Below the pieces are notes generated by a model. That model made no database searches and had not been told where the DNA came from. It saw only the letters and a list, made by a program, of their open reading frames with translations. The position numbers and the translations under genes were made by a program. This document shows positions 1 to 5,226 of a DNA stretch of 5,226 bases, piece after piece. Source of the DNA: Planctomycetota bacterium (GTDB taxonomy: Bacteria > Planctomycetota > Phycisphaerae > WQYP01 > JAJZKY01); contig JAJZKY010000401.1 in NCBI GenBank assembly GCA_021803885.1, forward strand, positions 1-5,226. The letters are read 5' to 3'. How positions within the stretch are numbered: the stretch's first letter is position 1; every line of letters begins with the position of its first letter.

Positions 1-1180
1 ACGTGAACACCAAGATGGCCCACTTGCGGTCAGAGAGCCGGCGGCTGGGATTACGGTCGAAATAAGGAATCGCCAGCAGCCCAAGCACCATGAACGCCGG
101 TAAAATGACGCCGCCCACCAGAGCAGAGTGACTGACAAGCTCCTGCAGCCCAAGAAAGTACCAAGGCGCCTTGGCAGGATTGGGCGTTACCGAAGGATTG
201 GCCATGGCCTCCAGCGGCGCGCGTGAAATTAGGGCCAGCACCATGACAGCCGTCACCGTGACCATGGCAGCAATGGCTTCCCGGAAGAACGCGTATGGGT
301 AAGATAAGACCGTGTCCGCGTCTTCTTCGGGGGTGGTGGTTTCAAAGATAGGCTTGCCGGTAACCACCTCCATGAGTCCATAGGTCTTGCTGGTGGAGGC
401 GGCCACAGCGCGCAGCGGAGCCGCTTCAGGCTGTGCGCCGATGGTGACCAGTTGCTCCGGCTGGTTAGGCTTCAGCTTCCAAACCGGGCGCGACAGACCG
501 CCATCTTTACGGATACGCCAGAAATGAACGATGGTGAACAGGATAACAAGCGCCGGCAGCACGGCCACGTGCAGCACGTAAAAACGTATCAGCGCCTCCT
601 GCCCAACCGTATGTCCGCCGAGCAAAATCTCTTTTAGCCGTTCGCCGACCAATGGCGCATAACTGCCGATGTTGGTGCCTACCGTAATCGCCCAGTAAGC
701 TAGCTGATCCCACGGCAGGAGATAGCCGGTAAACGAAAGTCCTAGAGTAAACAGAAGCAAAAGCACGCCCACAATCCAATTGAACTGACGCGGCTTTTTA
801 TAGGAGCCGGTGTAGAACACGCGGCACATATGAAGAAAGACGCAGAGGACCATCCCCTGAGCCGCCCAACGGTGCATGGAGCGAATAAACGGTCCCATGA
901 ACACGACAAACTGCAAGTCCTTCATGTCCTGATACGCCACCGACGGATAAGGCCGGTAATAAAACATCAGGGCAATTCCAGTGGTTAAGGTGATCAGAAA
1001 GAGGAAGAAGGTGATAAAGCCCAGATAAAAGGTGTGATTGAACTTGAGATGCTCCTTCTTCACTTTGGCCGGATGAATGTGCAGCCAGACATTGTGAAAA
1101 ACCAGCTCGGTCTTTCCCTTGTCGGTTGACAGCGGATCCCGCCGGACGATTGATTGCCAGATTGATTGAATGAGATTCAT
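1..1180 (-). CDS. Cytochrome b of a bc/b6f-type complex, b6 and subunit IV parts fused (3' end outside window)
   Basis: Membrane subunit carrying two b hemes and the quinone sites of a quinol:cytochrome c (or plastocyanin-like) oxidoreductase. The ATG at 1180 opens 393 codons without a stop down to base 1, so the C-terminus is missing. Residues 50-225 resemble cytochrome b6. Heme ligand pairs are H103/H117 in SMHRW...FLHMCRV and H204/H219 in FYVLH...IVHF. The second pair is 15 residues apart, as in b6 rather than mitochondrial-type b (14). GYLLPWDQ (152-159) is the conserved loop after helix C. After a polar linker (about 231-290), residues 295-372 match subunit IV, with [12 protein letters not shown] at 337-348 where PEWY would lie. 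Membrane helices are apparent near 52-72, 105-123, 134-155, 201-222, 300-319 and 350-372. The Cys that binds heme c(n) in b6 (FYCLGG context) is Leu53 here. The start lies 2 bases after the Rieske stop, so translation is probably coupled. Family assignment is firm; subfamily is inferred. Confidence 0.95.
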   Translation of the reverse strand, partial: MNLIQSIWQSIVRRDPLSTDKGKTELVFHNVWLHIHPAKVKKEHLKFNHTFYLGFITFFLFLITLTTGIALMFYYRPYPSVAYQDMKDLQFVVFMGPFIRSMHRWAAQGMVLCVFLHMCRVFYTGSYKKPRQFNWIVGVLLLLFTLGLSFTGYLLPWDQLAYWAITVGTNIGSYAPLVGERLKEILLGGHTVGQEALIRFYVLHVAVLPALVILFTIVHFWRIRKDGGLSRPVWKLKPNQPEQLVTIGAQPEAAPLRAVAASTSKTYGLMEVVTGKPIFETTTPEEDADTVLSYPYAFFREAIAAMVTVTAVMVLALISRAPLEAMANPSVTPNPAKAPWYFLGLQELVSHSALVGGVILPAFMVLGLLAIPYFDRNPSRRLSDRKWAILVFT

Positions 1181-1182
1181 GA

Positions 1183-1638
1183 TTACACCATCAGCCGGTA
1201 GGTGGAGGGGACGACCTTGTTTTTGTTGACTTGGAGTTGACCATTGCGCGCCAGGGTGATCTCAAACCATGGCAAGGGCTGCGGCGCCGGCCCGTGTATT
1301 ACTTTGCCGTTAATGGTGTATATGCTGCCGTGACACGGACAATGAAATTCGTTGTCACTGGCAAAATAATTGACTGTGCACCCCAGATGCGTGCAAACGG
1401 CGCTGACCACCGCAAAGCCTGTCTTTCTGTGACGAAAGACGAATATCTTCTCATCGGGCAAGAACGTGGGCACCCCAAAAGCAAAGTCCGCTGGAGCGCC
1501 AATCTTGAACACTTGCGGTGGTTCGTAGAAGACGTCCGGAACCATAAAGCGCACAACGGCTCCGAAGCTGACTGCCACTGCCGAGCAGAGTGTCGCAAAA
1601 CCTGCCGTACCCCAAGTAAGAAAACTTCGACGATTCAT
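1183..1638 (-). CDS. Rieske [2Fe-2S] iron-sulfur protein of the bc/b6f-type complex
   Basis: Takes one electron from quinol at the Qo site of cytochrome b and passes it to a periplasmic cytochrome. The protein has 151 residues, short for the family. The N-terminus [10 protein letters not shown] has the twin-arginine pattern (R3, R4, then SFL) followed by a hydrophobic stretch to about residue 33, so Tat export with a retained membrane anchor is expected. The cluster-binding boxes are complete: CTHLGC at 82-87 and CPCHGS at 100-105. Ligands are therefore C82, H84, C100 and H103, and C87 and C102 form the usual disulfide. The third conserved element, GPAPQPLP, lies at 116-123. The start is supported by AAAGGAG (1646-1652), 7 bases upstream of ATG and overlapping the stop codon of the preceding flavoprotein gene. 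It lies 12 bases after that gene and 2 bases before cytochrome b, in the same operon. A stand-alone Rieske dioxygenase ferredoxin is excluded by the Tat anchor and the cytochrome b neighbour. Confidence 0.96.
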   Translation of the reverse strand: MNRRSFLTWGTAGFATLCSAVAVSFGAVVRFMVPDVFYEPPQVFKIGAPADFAFGVPTFLPDEKIFVFRHRKTGFAVVSAVCTHLGCTVNYFASDNEFHCPCHGSIYTINGKVIHGPAPQPLPWFEITLARNGQLQVNKNKVVPSTYRLMV

Positions 1639-1650
1639 CTTCGCGCTCCT

Positions 1651-3489
1651 TTATGCAAAGACTTCCCTTTCCTGGCGTTCTAGAGCTTCCATGGTGATAG
1701 CCTGCGTTGGGCAGCGGTCGGCGCACAGACCGCAACGGATGCACTTCTCTTCGTTCTTGATGATGGCGCCGGCCTGGCCCGCCTTGAGTTCAGCAGCGGA
1801 TACTCCGTAACGCTGTTGAATCAATGCTTCATATCGCTCGTCACCGCTCACTTGCACGAGATCGACAAGGCGCAGACAACTTTCGGGGCAAATGTCCACG
1901 CAGCCGGCGCATAGAATGCACTTCGATCCGTCGAAAATCGTATTCACCTGGCAGTTTAGGCAGCGAAGTCCTTCGGCGCGGCCTTGTTCTTCGTTGAAGC
2001 CCAGTTCCACTTCAGCGATTCCGATGCGGCGGTTGCTAGGCAGAACGGGCATCTTCTGACGCGGCGTGCTGAGATAGCCACTGGGCATCTTCCAGTTGGG
2101 CAGGATGCGGAAGTGACGCAGAATGGTCTTTTCAGTCCTTCCGCTCAGATAGAGGTGAATGGAACGCGCGGAGCGATGGCCGTTGGCTACCGCTTCCACC
2201 AGAATGCGCGGCCCAAACGCAACGTCGCCGCCGGCGAAGACGCCGGGAGCCGTCGTCTTCAGATCCTCGTCGATCTTTACGATGCCGCGCGGCGTCACCT
2301 GCACGCCATCTTCGCTGTTGATATACGAGAGATCCGCCTGCTGGCCGATGGCAAGAATCACGCTATCGCAGGGAATGATCTTCTCCTCATCACTAAAGGC
2401 GGGATTGAAGCGGCCGTTCTCGTCGAATACGCTTACGCAGCGGCGCACCTTGAGACCCTGGACCACTCCGTCCTGGCCCACGATCTCCTTGGGGCCCCAA
2501 CTGTTGTCCACCTCAATGCCCTCGTGCTCGGCCTCCTCCACTTCGTTCTTCCACGCTGGCATCTCCGCGCGCGATTCGAGGCTGACCAGATAAACCTGTT
2601 CGGCCCCGGAGCGCATGGCGAGGCGCGCGGCATCGAGCGCAGGCTGAAGGCTCTTCTCCCCCTCTTCCGGTGCACCGGACTCCGCTGCTTCCTGGACCAG
2701 CCTCACCGCCGACCGCGCCACGTCGATCGCCACATTGCCGCCGCCAACGACCACGACGCGCTTGCCTAGCTTGATCTCGAAACCAAGATTGACGTTGACC
2801 AGAAAATCGATTCCATTGTAGACACCACCCAGATGTGCTCCCGGAATGCTCAACTCGCGGCCTTTATTCAACCCCGTAGCCAGTAATACCGCGTCGAATT
2901 TCGATCGCAGTTCGCTAAATGAAATATCCCGCCCTACAGTAACTCGGGTATGCAGCATAACTCCGAGAGAAAGAATGCTATCTACTTCCATCTTGATGAT
3001 TTCTCTCGGGAGACGAAACTGAGGAATTCCAAGATAGAGCATGCCGCCTGGTACGGGCGCGCTCTCGAATACTTCCACCGTGTAACCCAACAGCGCCAAG
3101 TCATGCGCGCAAGTAAGTCCGCACACACCGGCGCCTACCACTGCCACACGCTTGTTCCGCTTCGGCGCGGGCGGGAGCGCCTTCCTGGCCGGATCATGTC
3201 CCAGGCCCAGGTTGTGACGATCAGTGGCGTACCGCTTCAGAGCGCAGATGGCGACTGGCTCGTCAATCTTTCCCCGCCGGCAATTGTCTTCGCAGGGATG
3301 AGCACATATTCTACCCAGCACATAGGCAAACGGATTGGGGGCTCGGGCCAGAAGGTATGCTTCTTCGTTTTTTGAAATACCAATAGCCTGCACATACCGT
3401 CCGCACTCGGTATGGATCGGACAGGCGGTTTGGCAGGGAATATTCCTGTCAAAATATTCCTGGTCCGGAATCTTTACCGTGTAACTCAT
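1651..3489 (-). CDS. GltD-like NAD(P)H/FAD oxidoreductase with N- and C-terminal Fe-S domains
   Basis: Predicted cytosolic flavoprotein moving electrons between NAD(P)H and iron-sulfur clusters; its true partner is unknown. With the ATG at 3489 it has 612 residues. Residues 19-82 form the dihydropyrimidine dehydrogenase/GltD-type Fe-S domain (CQTACPIHTEC at 19-29, CAHPCEDNC at 62-70). FAD-binding GAGVCG lies at 119-124, followed by PGGMLYLGIP at 147-156. The NAD(P)-binding GGGNVAID lies at 249-256, and GVFAGGDVAFGP, which closes the FAD site, at 416-427. The C-terminus adds a ferredoxin domain with two CxxCxxCxxxCP sets (C524/527/530/534 and C583/586/589/593), preceded by CLNC (510-513). The extension makes it longer than plain GltD (about 470). 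No signal peptide or membrane helix is seen. A TTG at 3516 and an ATG at 3504 are in frame, but 3489 has GGGG five bases upstream. It heads the Rieske/cytochrome b operon, so a glutamate synthase role is unlikely; no large-subunit gene is visible. Confidence 0.9.
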   Translation of the reverse strand: MSYTVKIPDQEYFDRNIPCQTACPIHTECGRYVQAIGISKNEEAYLLARAPNPFAYVLGRICAHPCEDNCRRGKIDEPVAICALKRYATDRHNLGLGHDPARKALPPAPKRNKRVAVVGAGVCGLTCAHDLALLGYTVEVFESAPVPGGMLYLGIPQFRLPREIIKMEVDSILSLGVMLHTRVTVGRDISFSELRSKFDAVLLATGLNKGRELSIPGAHLGGVYNGIDFLVNVNLGFEIKLGKRVVVVGGGNVAIDVARSAVRLVQEAAESGAPEEGEKSLQPALDAARLAMRSGAEQVYLVSLESRAEMPAWKNEVEEAEHEGIEVDNSWGPKEIVGQDGVVQGLKVRRCVSVFDENGRFNPAFSDEEKIIPCDSVILAIGQQADLSYINSEDGVQVTPRGIVKIDEDLKTTAPGVFAGGDVAFGPRILVEAVANGHRSARSIHLYLSGRTEKTILRHFRILPNWKMPSGYLSTPRQKMPVLPSNRRIGIAEVELGFNEEQGRAEGLRCLNCQVNTIFDGSKCILCAGCVDICPESCLRLVDLVQVSGDERYEALIQQRYGVSAAELKAGQAGAIIKNEEKCIRCGLCADRCPTQAITMEALERQEREVFA

Positions 3490-3494
3490 GCTCG

Positions 3495-3498
3495 CCCC
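3495..3498 (-). promoter_or_regulatory. Ribosome binding site supporting the 3489 start of the flavoprotein
   Basis: GGGG followed by CGAGC and then ATG gives a 5-base spacer. This is the same arrangement as the site ahead of the cytochrome c gene starting at 4635. It favours the ATG at 3489 over the in-frame ATG at 3504, which has no purine-rich site. It also competes with the TTG at 3516, which has a GGCGGA about 8 bases upstream. The choice changes the protein by only nine residues. Confidence 0.5.
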
Positions 3499-3560
3499 AT
3501 TCATAAGGTTGTTCAACGTTGCGATCCGCCGCTTCCGGCACGGCTCAAATGAATCCTGTT

Positions 3561-3594
3561 AAAAAACTCCGGCGAGCGAGCCTCCGCTCGCCGG
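3561..3594 (-). terminator. Intrinsic (Rho-independent) terminator after the second cytochrome c gene
   Basis: Read on the minus strand, CCGGCGAGCG and CGCTCGCCGG form a perfect 10-bp GC-rich stem around a 6-base loop (3569-3594). It is followed by AG and six T residues (3566-3561). This is a textbook intrinsic terminator, placed 37 bases after the cytochrome c stop and about 70 bases before the flavoprotein start. It should end or attenuate transcription between the cytochrome c genes and the flavoprotein-Rieske-cytochrome b operon. A smaller 5-bp hairpin (CTGGA at 3596-3600 with TCCAG at 3608-3612) sits just upstream in the same transcript. I saw no convincing -35/-10 pair in 3490-3560, so either read-through or an unrecognised promoter must supply the downstream genes. 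Confidence 0.85.
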
Positions 3595-3631
3595 GCTGGA
3601 AAACATCTCCAGATAAGTTGCGGAAACAGGC

Positions 3632-4045
3632 TTAGTGCTGCTGTTCTTCAAGCTTCTGAAGCTGATCGTCGGACAATGCCTTATAAAAAGCCTTCGGGTT
3701 TTTATCTTTACGCACCTGTTGGTCGTAAACCAGGAACTCAAAGATCTCTTTGCCCTGGCTATTGCTGATATTGGAGTTAGGCTTATGCATCATGCGCTTT
3801 ACATACATCTCCCATTGATCCTTGGTCATCGATGTGTTGATGGGGCGGGCGATGGTGTGACATTGCGAACACTTCTTCACAAAGAGCTTGTATGCCTGCT
3901 GCTGCGCCGGAGGATAGGAGGAGACATTGATCGTGTTTGGCCCCTTATCCTGAGGGAGTACTATGTTACTGTTCTGGGCGGCCAGAAATATCGGAACGCC
4001 CAGGCCCAAGCTTGCGAGCGCGACCCATTGAATTGACTTGTACAT
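3632..4045 (-). CDS. Small periplasmic mono-heme cytochrome c
   Basis: Likely carries electrons in the periplasm, plausibly from the Rieske/cytochrome b complex to a terminal acceptor. The protein has 137 residues. Residues 1-23 form a Sec-type signal peptide (hydrophobic QWVALASLGLGVPIFLAA), with cleavage probable near AAQ. The single heme-binding motif is CSQCH at 59-63. Met85 in KRMMHKP is the best candidate for the sixth iron ligand, because it aligns with the only matching Met in the paralogous cytochrome upstream; the adjacent Met86 is the alternative. A charged tail (about 110-137, ending LEEQQH) is absent from the paralogue. The start is well supported by AAGGAG (4054-4059), 8 bases before ATG. 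It lies 203 bases after the other cytochrome c gene and ends 37 bases before an intrinsic terminator. Membership in the class I cytochrome c fold is clear; a specific subfamily or partner is not. Confidence 0.93.
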   Translation of the reverse strand: MYKSIQWVALASLGLGVPIFLAAQNSNIVLPQDKGPNTINVSSYPPAQQQAYKLFVKKCSQCHTIARPINTSMTKDQWEMYVKRMMHKPNSNISNSQGKEIFEFLVYDQQVRKDKNPKAFYKALSDDQLQKLEEQQH

Positions 4046-4248
4046 CTCTACTTCTCCTTAACTCATACCTCGAATGTTTGGCATCACCTGCTTGCGGCGA
4101 TGTCGCTATAGAACCGTGAAACATCCTGCTCGGTCCGAAATAGGCACTGCTCATTCGTTCCATCACATTGAATTGCGATTAGCAGTGTCCGACAAGAACT
4201 TCAATCTTTGCGCGGCGCATCTCTTATGCCGAAGGTCGCCTGCAAAAG
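4046..4248. other. 203-base intergenic gap between the two cytochrome c genes
   Basis: No credible gene is seen here; the only reading frames lack ribosome sites and overlap real genes. On the side next to the second cytochrome c lies its ribosome binding site (4054-4059). Two inverted repeats are visible. CACTGCT at 4145-4151 faces AGCAGTG at 4181-4187 across a 29-base loop. An interrupted stem near the upstream cytochrome stop pairs TTTGC (4207-4211) with GCAAA (4242-4246) and GGCG (4214-4217) with CGCC (4237-4240). The second is not followed by a T run on the minus strand, so it is not a standard terminator; it could stabilise or attenuate the transcript. The length of the gap, against 2-12 bases elsewhere, would fit a promoter for the second cytochrome c, but I could not identify convincing -35 and -10 boxes. 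Confidence 0.4.
4054..4059 (-). promoter_or_regulatory. Strong ribosome binding site of the second cytochrome c gene
   Basis: AAGGAG lies 8 bases before the ATG at 4045. It is the closest match in the window to the consensus Shine-Dalgarno sequence at good spacing and fixes the start of this gene. Confidence 0.8.
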
Positions 4249-4635
4249 TCACCAATTGTCCTTCGGCGGGTGAGCATGATAATAGTCAAGAAATTCGATA
4301 ATTTGTTTGGCCTGGGTATTATTGAAGTCAGCCGCAGGTTTGGCCTGCATCACATTGACCCAGCGCTTAGCGGTATATGGTGTCCCCGTGAGGCGCAGTG
4401 CCCGGTCCAAAGTGTGACACTCAGAGCAGGTATGTTTGAATATTTTGTAGCCTTGTTGAATGTTCGCCGGATATGAAGAAACATCAATTGGCTTGTCCTT
4501 TTTGTTTCCGGTGTAGGTCCCGCCGTAGAACTGGGCGTTTGCGGTGCCGAGAACGCCCGCCAAGAGCAGCAGCCCCACGATCCAGCCGGCCACCGCCCAC
4601 GAAAGTTCATTGCGCTGCATCACTCTTTTCTGCAT
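4249..4635 (-). CDS. Small periplasmic or membrane-anchored mono-heme cytochrome c (paralogue of the one at 3632-4045)
   Basis: Second small electron-carrying cytochrome c of the locus, with 128 residues from the ATG at 4635. Residues 11-34 are a hydrophobic segment (AGWIVGLLLLAGVLGTANA) after a basic start. It can be read as a Sec signal cleaved after ANA, or possibly as an anchor. The heme-binding motif is CSECH at 70-74, and Met96 in RWVNVMQAKP is the likely distal ligand. It shares with its neighbour the block DVSSYP...GYKIF..TCSECHTL before and through the heme site, and N(T/S)QxKxIxEFL after the Met, so the two arose by duplication. It lacks the neighbour's charged tail. A TTG at 4662 opens the frame further upstream, but it would overlap the beta-barrel gene. 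GGGGG five bases before the ATG at 4635 decides the start. The stop of the beta-barrel gene is 10 bases upstream, so the two are co-transcribed. Confidence 0.92.
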   Translation of the reverse strand: MQKRVMQRNELSWAVAGWIVGLLLLAGVLGTANAQFYGGTYTGNKKDKPIDVSSYPANIQQGYKIFKHTCSECHTLDRALRLTGTPYTAKRWVNVMQAKPAADFNNTQAKQIIEFLDYYHAHPPKDNW

Positions 4636-4640
4636 CGCTG

Positions 4641-4645
4641 CCCCC
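4641..4645 (-). promoter_or_regulatory. Ribosome binding site that fixes the first cytochrome c start at 4635
   Basis: GGGGG directly abuts the TAA stop (4648-4646) of the beta-barrel gene and is separated by CAGCG from the ATG at 4635. It argues against the longer TTG-initiated form from 4662, whose first codons would overlap the upstream gene. Confidence 0.7.
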
Positions 4646-5226
4646 TTAGAAGAAGAATTCAAGATCCGCCATGGTCGTGCGGCCCGCGCTGTTAACTCCC
4701 GCTACGGGATCGGCGCCATGGAGATTGCTATAAGAGAGCCGCCCTATAATGTTGCCGGAAGGAGTCAATGTACGTTCCAGACCAAAACTGGGCTGCTCCT
4801 GGCTGACGCCACCGATTCCGCCGATAATGTGCTGGTTGAGCCGGTCGTAGCGGACGATTGCGGCTGTTCCGCGCACGATGAAGTAATCCAATTCGCCGTA
4901 ATAGTCCTTGGAAATGAAGCTGCTAGCCGGTCCGGATTGTATGAATTGGTAGTCATCATGGTCATACATGAAACCGCCCATCACGTTGAGGCGGTTCTGC
5001 AACGTTCTATAGTTGCCGAATATGCCATTTCTTCGGATGGTTGGATAAAAGGTAAATTGATTCGGGTCGCCGCTATTTTGTATCTGGTGCTTTTTTCCGT
5101 AGTAACTCAGGAAGGTGATGCCGCTCTCTTGTGCGAACCACCAATCGACATCCACATAGAGGTCTTTAGAGTTCTTTGTGGATGGGCCGGTAATCGTACT
5201 TCCGTCTGCATGGTCACCATTACTGA
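4646..5226 (-). CDS. Probable outer-membrane beta-barrel (porin-like) protein, C-terminal part
   Basis: The reading frame is open from the right edge of the window to the TAA at 4646, so 193 complete codons are visible and the N-terminus is missing. A GTG at 5155 could be taken as a start, but in-frame coding of similar character continues upstream (residues reading GDHADGSTITGPSTKNSKDL), so it is internal. The visible part has no hydrophobic helix. It alternates polar and hydrophobic residues in strand-like runs rich in Tyr, Phe and Gly, such as RLNVMGGFMYDHDDY, YYGELDYFIVRGTAAIV and GNIIGRLSYSNLHG. It ends ADLEFFF. A terminal Phe on an amphipathic strand is the usual signal for assembly into the outer membrane by the BAM machinery. 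I do not recognise the specific family. It is followed after 10 bases by a cytochrome c gene, suggesting a role connected with electron transfer or with import of a small substrate or metal. Confidence 0.65.
   Translation of the reverse strand, partial: SNGDHADGSTITGPSTKNSKDLYVDVDWWFAQESGITFLSYYGKKHQIQNSGDPNQFTFYPTIRRNGIFGNYRTLQNRLNVMGGFMYDHDDYQFIQSGPASSFISKDYYGELDYFIVRGTAAIVRYDRLNQHIIGGIGGVSQEQPSFGLERTLTPSGNIIGRLSYSNLHGADPVAGVNSAGRTTMADLEFFF

Noticed and set aside
1231..1683. 150-codon plus-strand frame over the Rieske gene
   Set aside because: It is antisense to an intact Rieske protein with all cluster ligands. No domain or ribosome site supports it.
1984..2769. 261-codon open frame on the plus strand opposite the flavoprotein gene
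   Set aside because: It lies wholly antisense to a gene with clear motifs throughout, and its translation has low-complexity His/Ala/Leu content and no recognisable domain. It is a codon-bias shadow.
1651..3489. Annotation as glutamate synthase small subunit (gltD)
   Set aside because: The core domains match that family, but the C-terminal two-cluster ferredoxin extension, the absence of a large-subunit gene and the Rieske/cytochrome b operon context argue for a different role.
3635..4036. 133-codon plus-strand frame opposite the second cytochrome c gene
   Set aside because: It is an exact antisense mirror of a complete CxxCH cytochrome gene. Its hydrophobic content comes from the complementary codons.
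3966..4166. Short minus-strand frame spanning the intergenic gap and the start of the second cytochrome c
   Set aside because: It has no ribosome binding site ahead of its ATG and overlaps the signal-peptide region of the cytochrome in another frame. Its composition is not protein-like.
4176..4204. TTGAAG, 17-base spacer, TAATCG as a promoter for the second cytochrome c
   Set aside because: The -35 half is acceptable and the spacing ideal, but the -10 half matches consensus at only two of six positions, so I do not list it as a promoter.
4636..4662. TTG start at 4662 for the first cytochrome c
   Set aside because: It would overlap the end of the beta-barrel gene and has no ribosome site, whereas the ATG at 4635 has GGGGG five bases upstream.
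4646..5155. GTG at 5155 as the true start of the beta-barrel gene
   Set aside because: The frame stays open with similar composition to the window edge. The 169-residue product would have no signal peptide, which an outer-membrane protein needs.

Overview
The window reads as one stretch of a respiratory or photosynthesis-type electron-transfer locus from a Gram-negative bacterium. Every gene I can support lies on the minus strand, so transcription runs from high to low coordinates. The Gram-negative assignment rests on a beta-barrel protein ending in Phe, a Tat-type Rieske protein and periplasmic c-type cytochromes. The form of the cytochrome b (b6 and subunit IV parts in one chain, Qo motif in a KAPWYFLG context) and the accompanying GltD-like flavoprotein make me think of Acidobacteriota. 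That is recall of family style, not a database result, so I hold it at moderate confidence.

In transcription order: (1) 5226-4646, the 3' end of a gene for a probable outer-membrane beta-barrel protein, whose start lies beyond the window. (2) 4635-4249, a small mono-heme cytochrome c, only 10 bases downstream. (3) 4248-4046, a 203-base gap with no convincing gene but some inverted repeats. (4) 4045-3632, a second mono-heme cytochrome c, paralogous to the first. (5) 3594-3561, a strong intrinsic terminator. (6) 3489-1651, a large cytosolic NAD(P)H/FAD oxidoreductase carrying an N-terminal Fe-S domain and a C-terminal two-cluster ferredoxin domain. (7) 1638-1183, a Tat-exported Rieske [2Fe-2S] protein. 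(8) 1180-1, a fused cytochrome b6/subunit IV-type protein that runs off the left edge. Genes 6, 7 and 8 are separated by only 12 and 2 bases and are almost certainly one operon.

Working model: the Rieske protein and cytochrome b form the core of a quinol-oxidising bc/b6f-type complex. The two small cytochromes c are natural periplasmic electron acceptors or shuttles. No cytochrome f or c1 gene is visible; one could lie to the left of the window. The most unusual element is the flavoprotein, which is predicted to be cytosolic and is encoded at the head of the Rieske/cytochrome b operon. The inference is that it links the NAD(P)H or ferredoxin pool to the cytoplasmic (n) side of the complex or to the quinone pool. 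The terminator ahead of it suggests that cytochromes c and complex are made at different levels. No RNA genes, CRISPR arrays, mobile elements or integration sites were seen.
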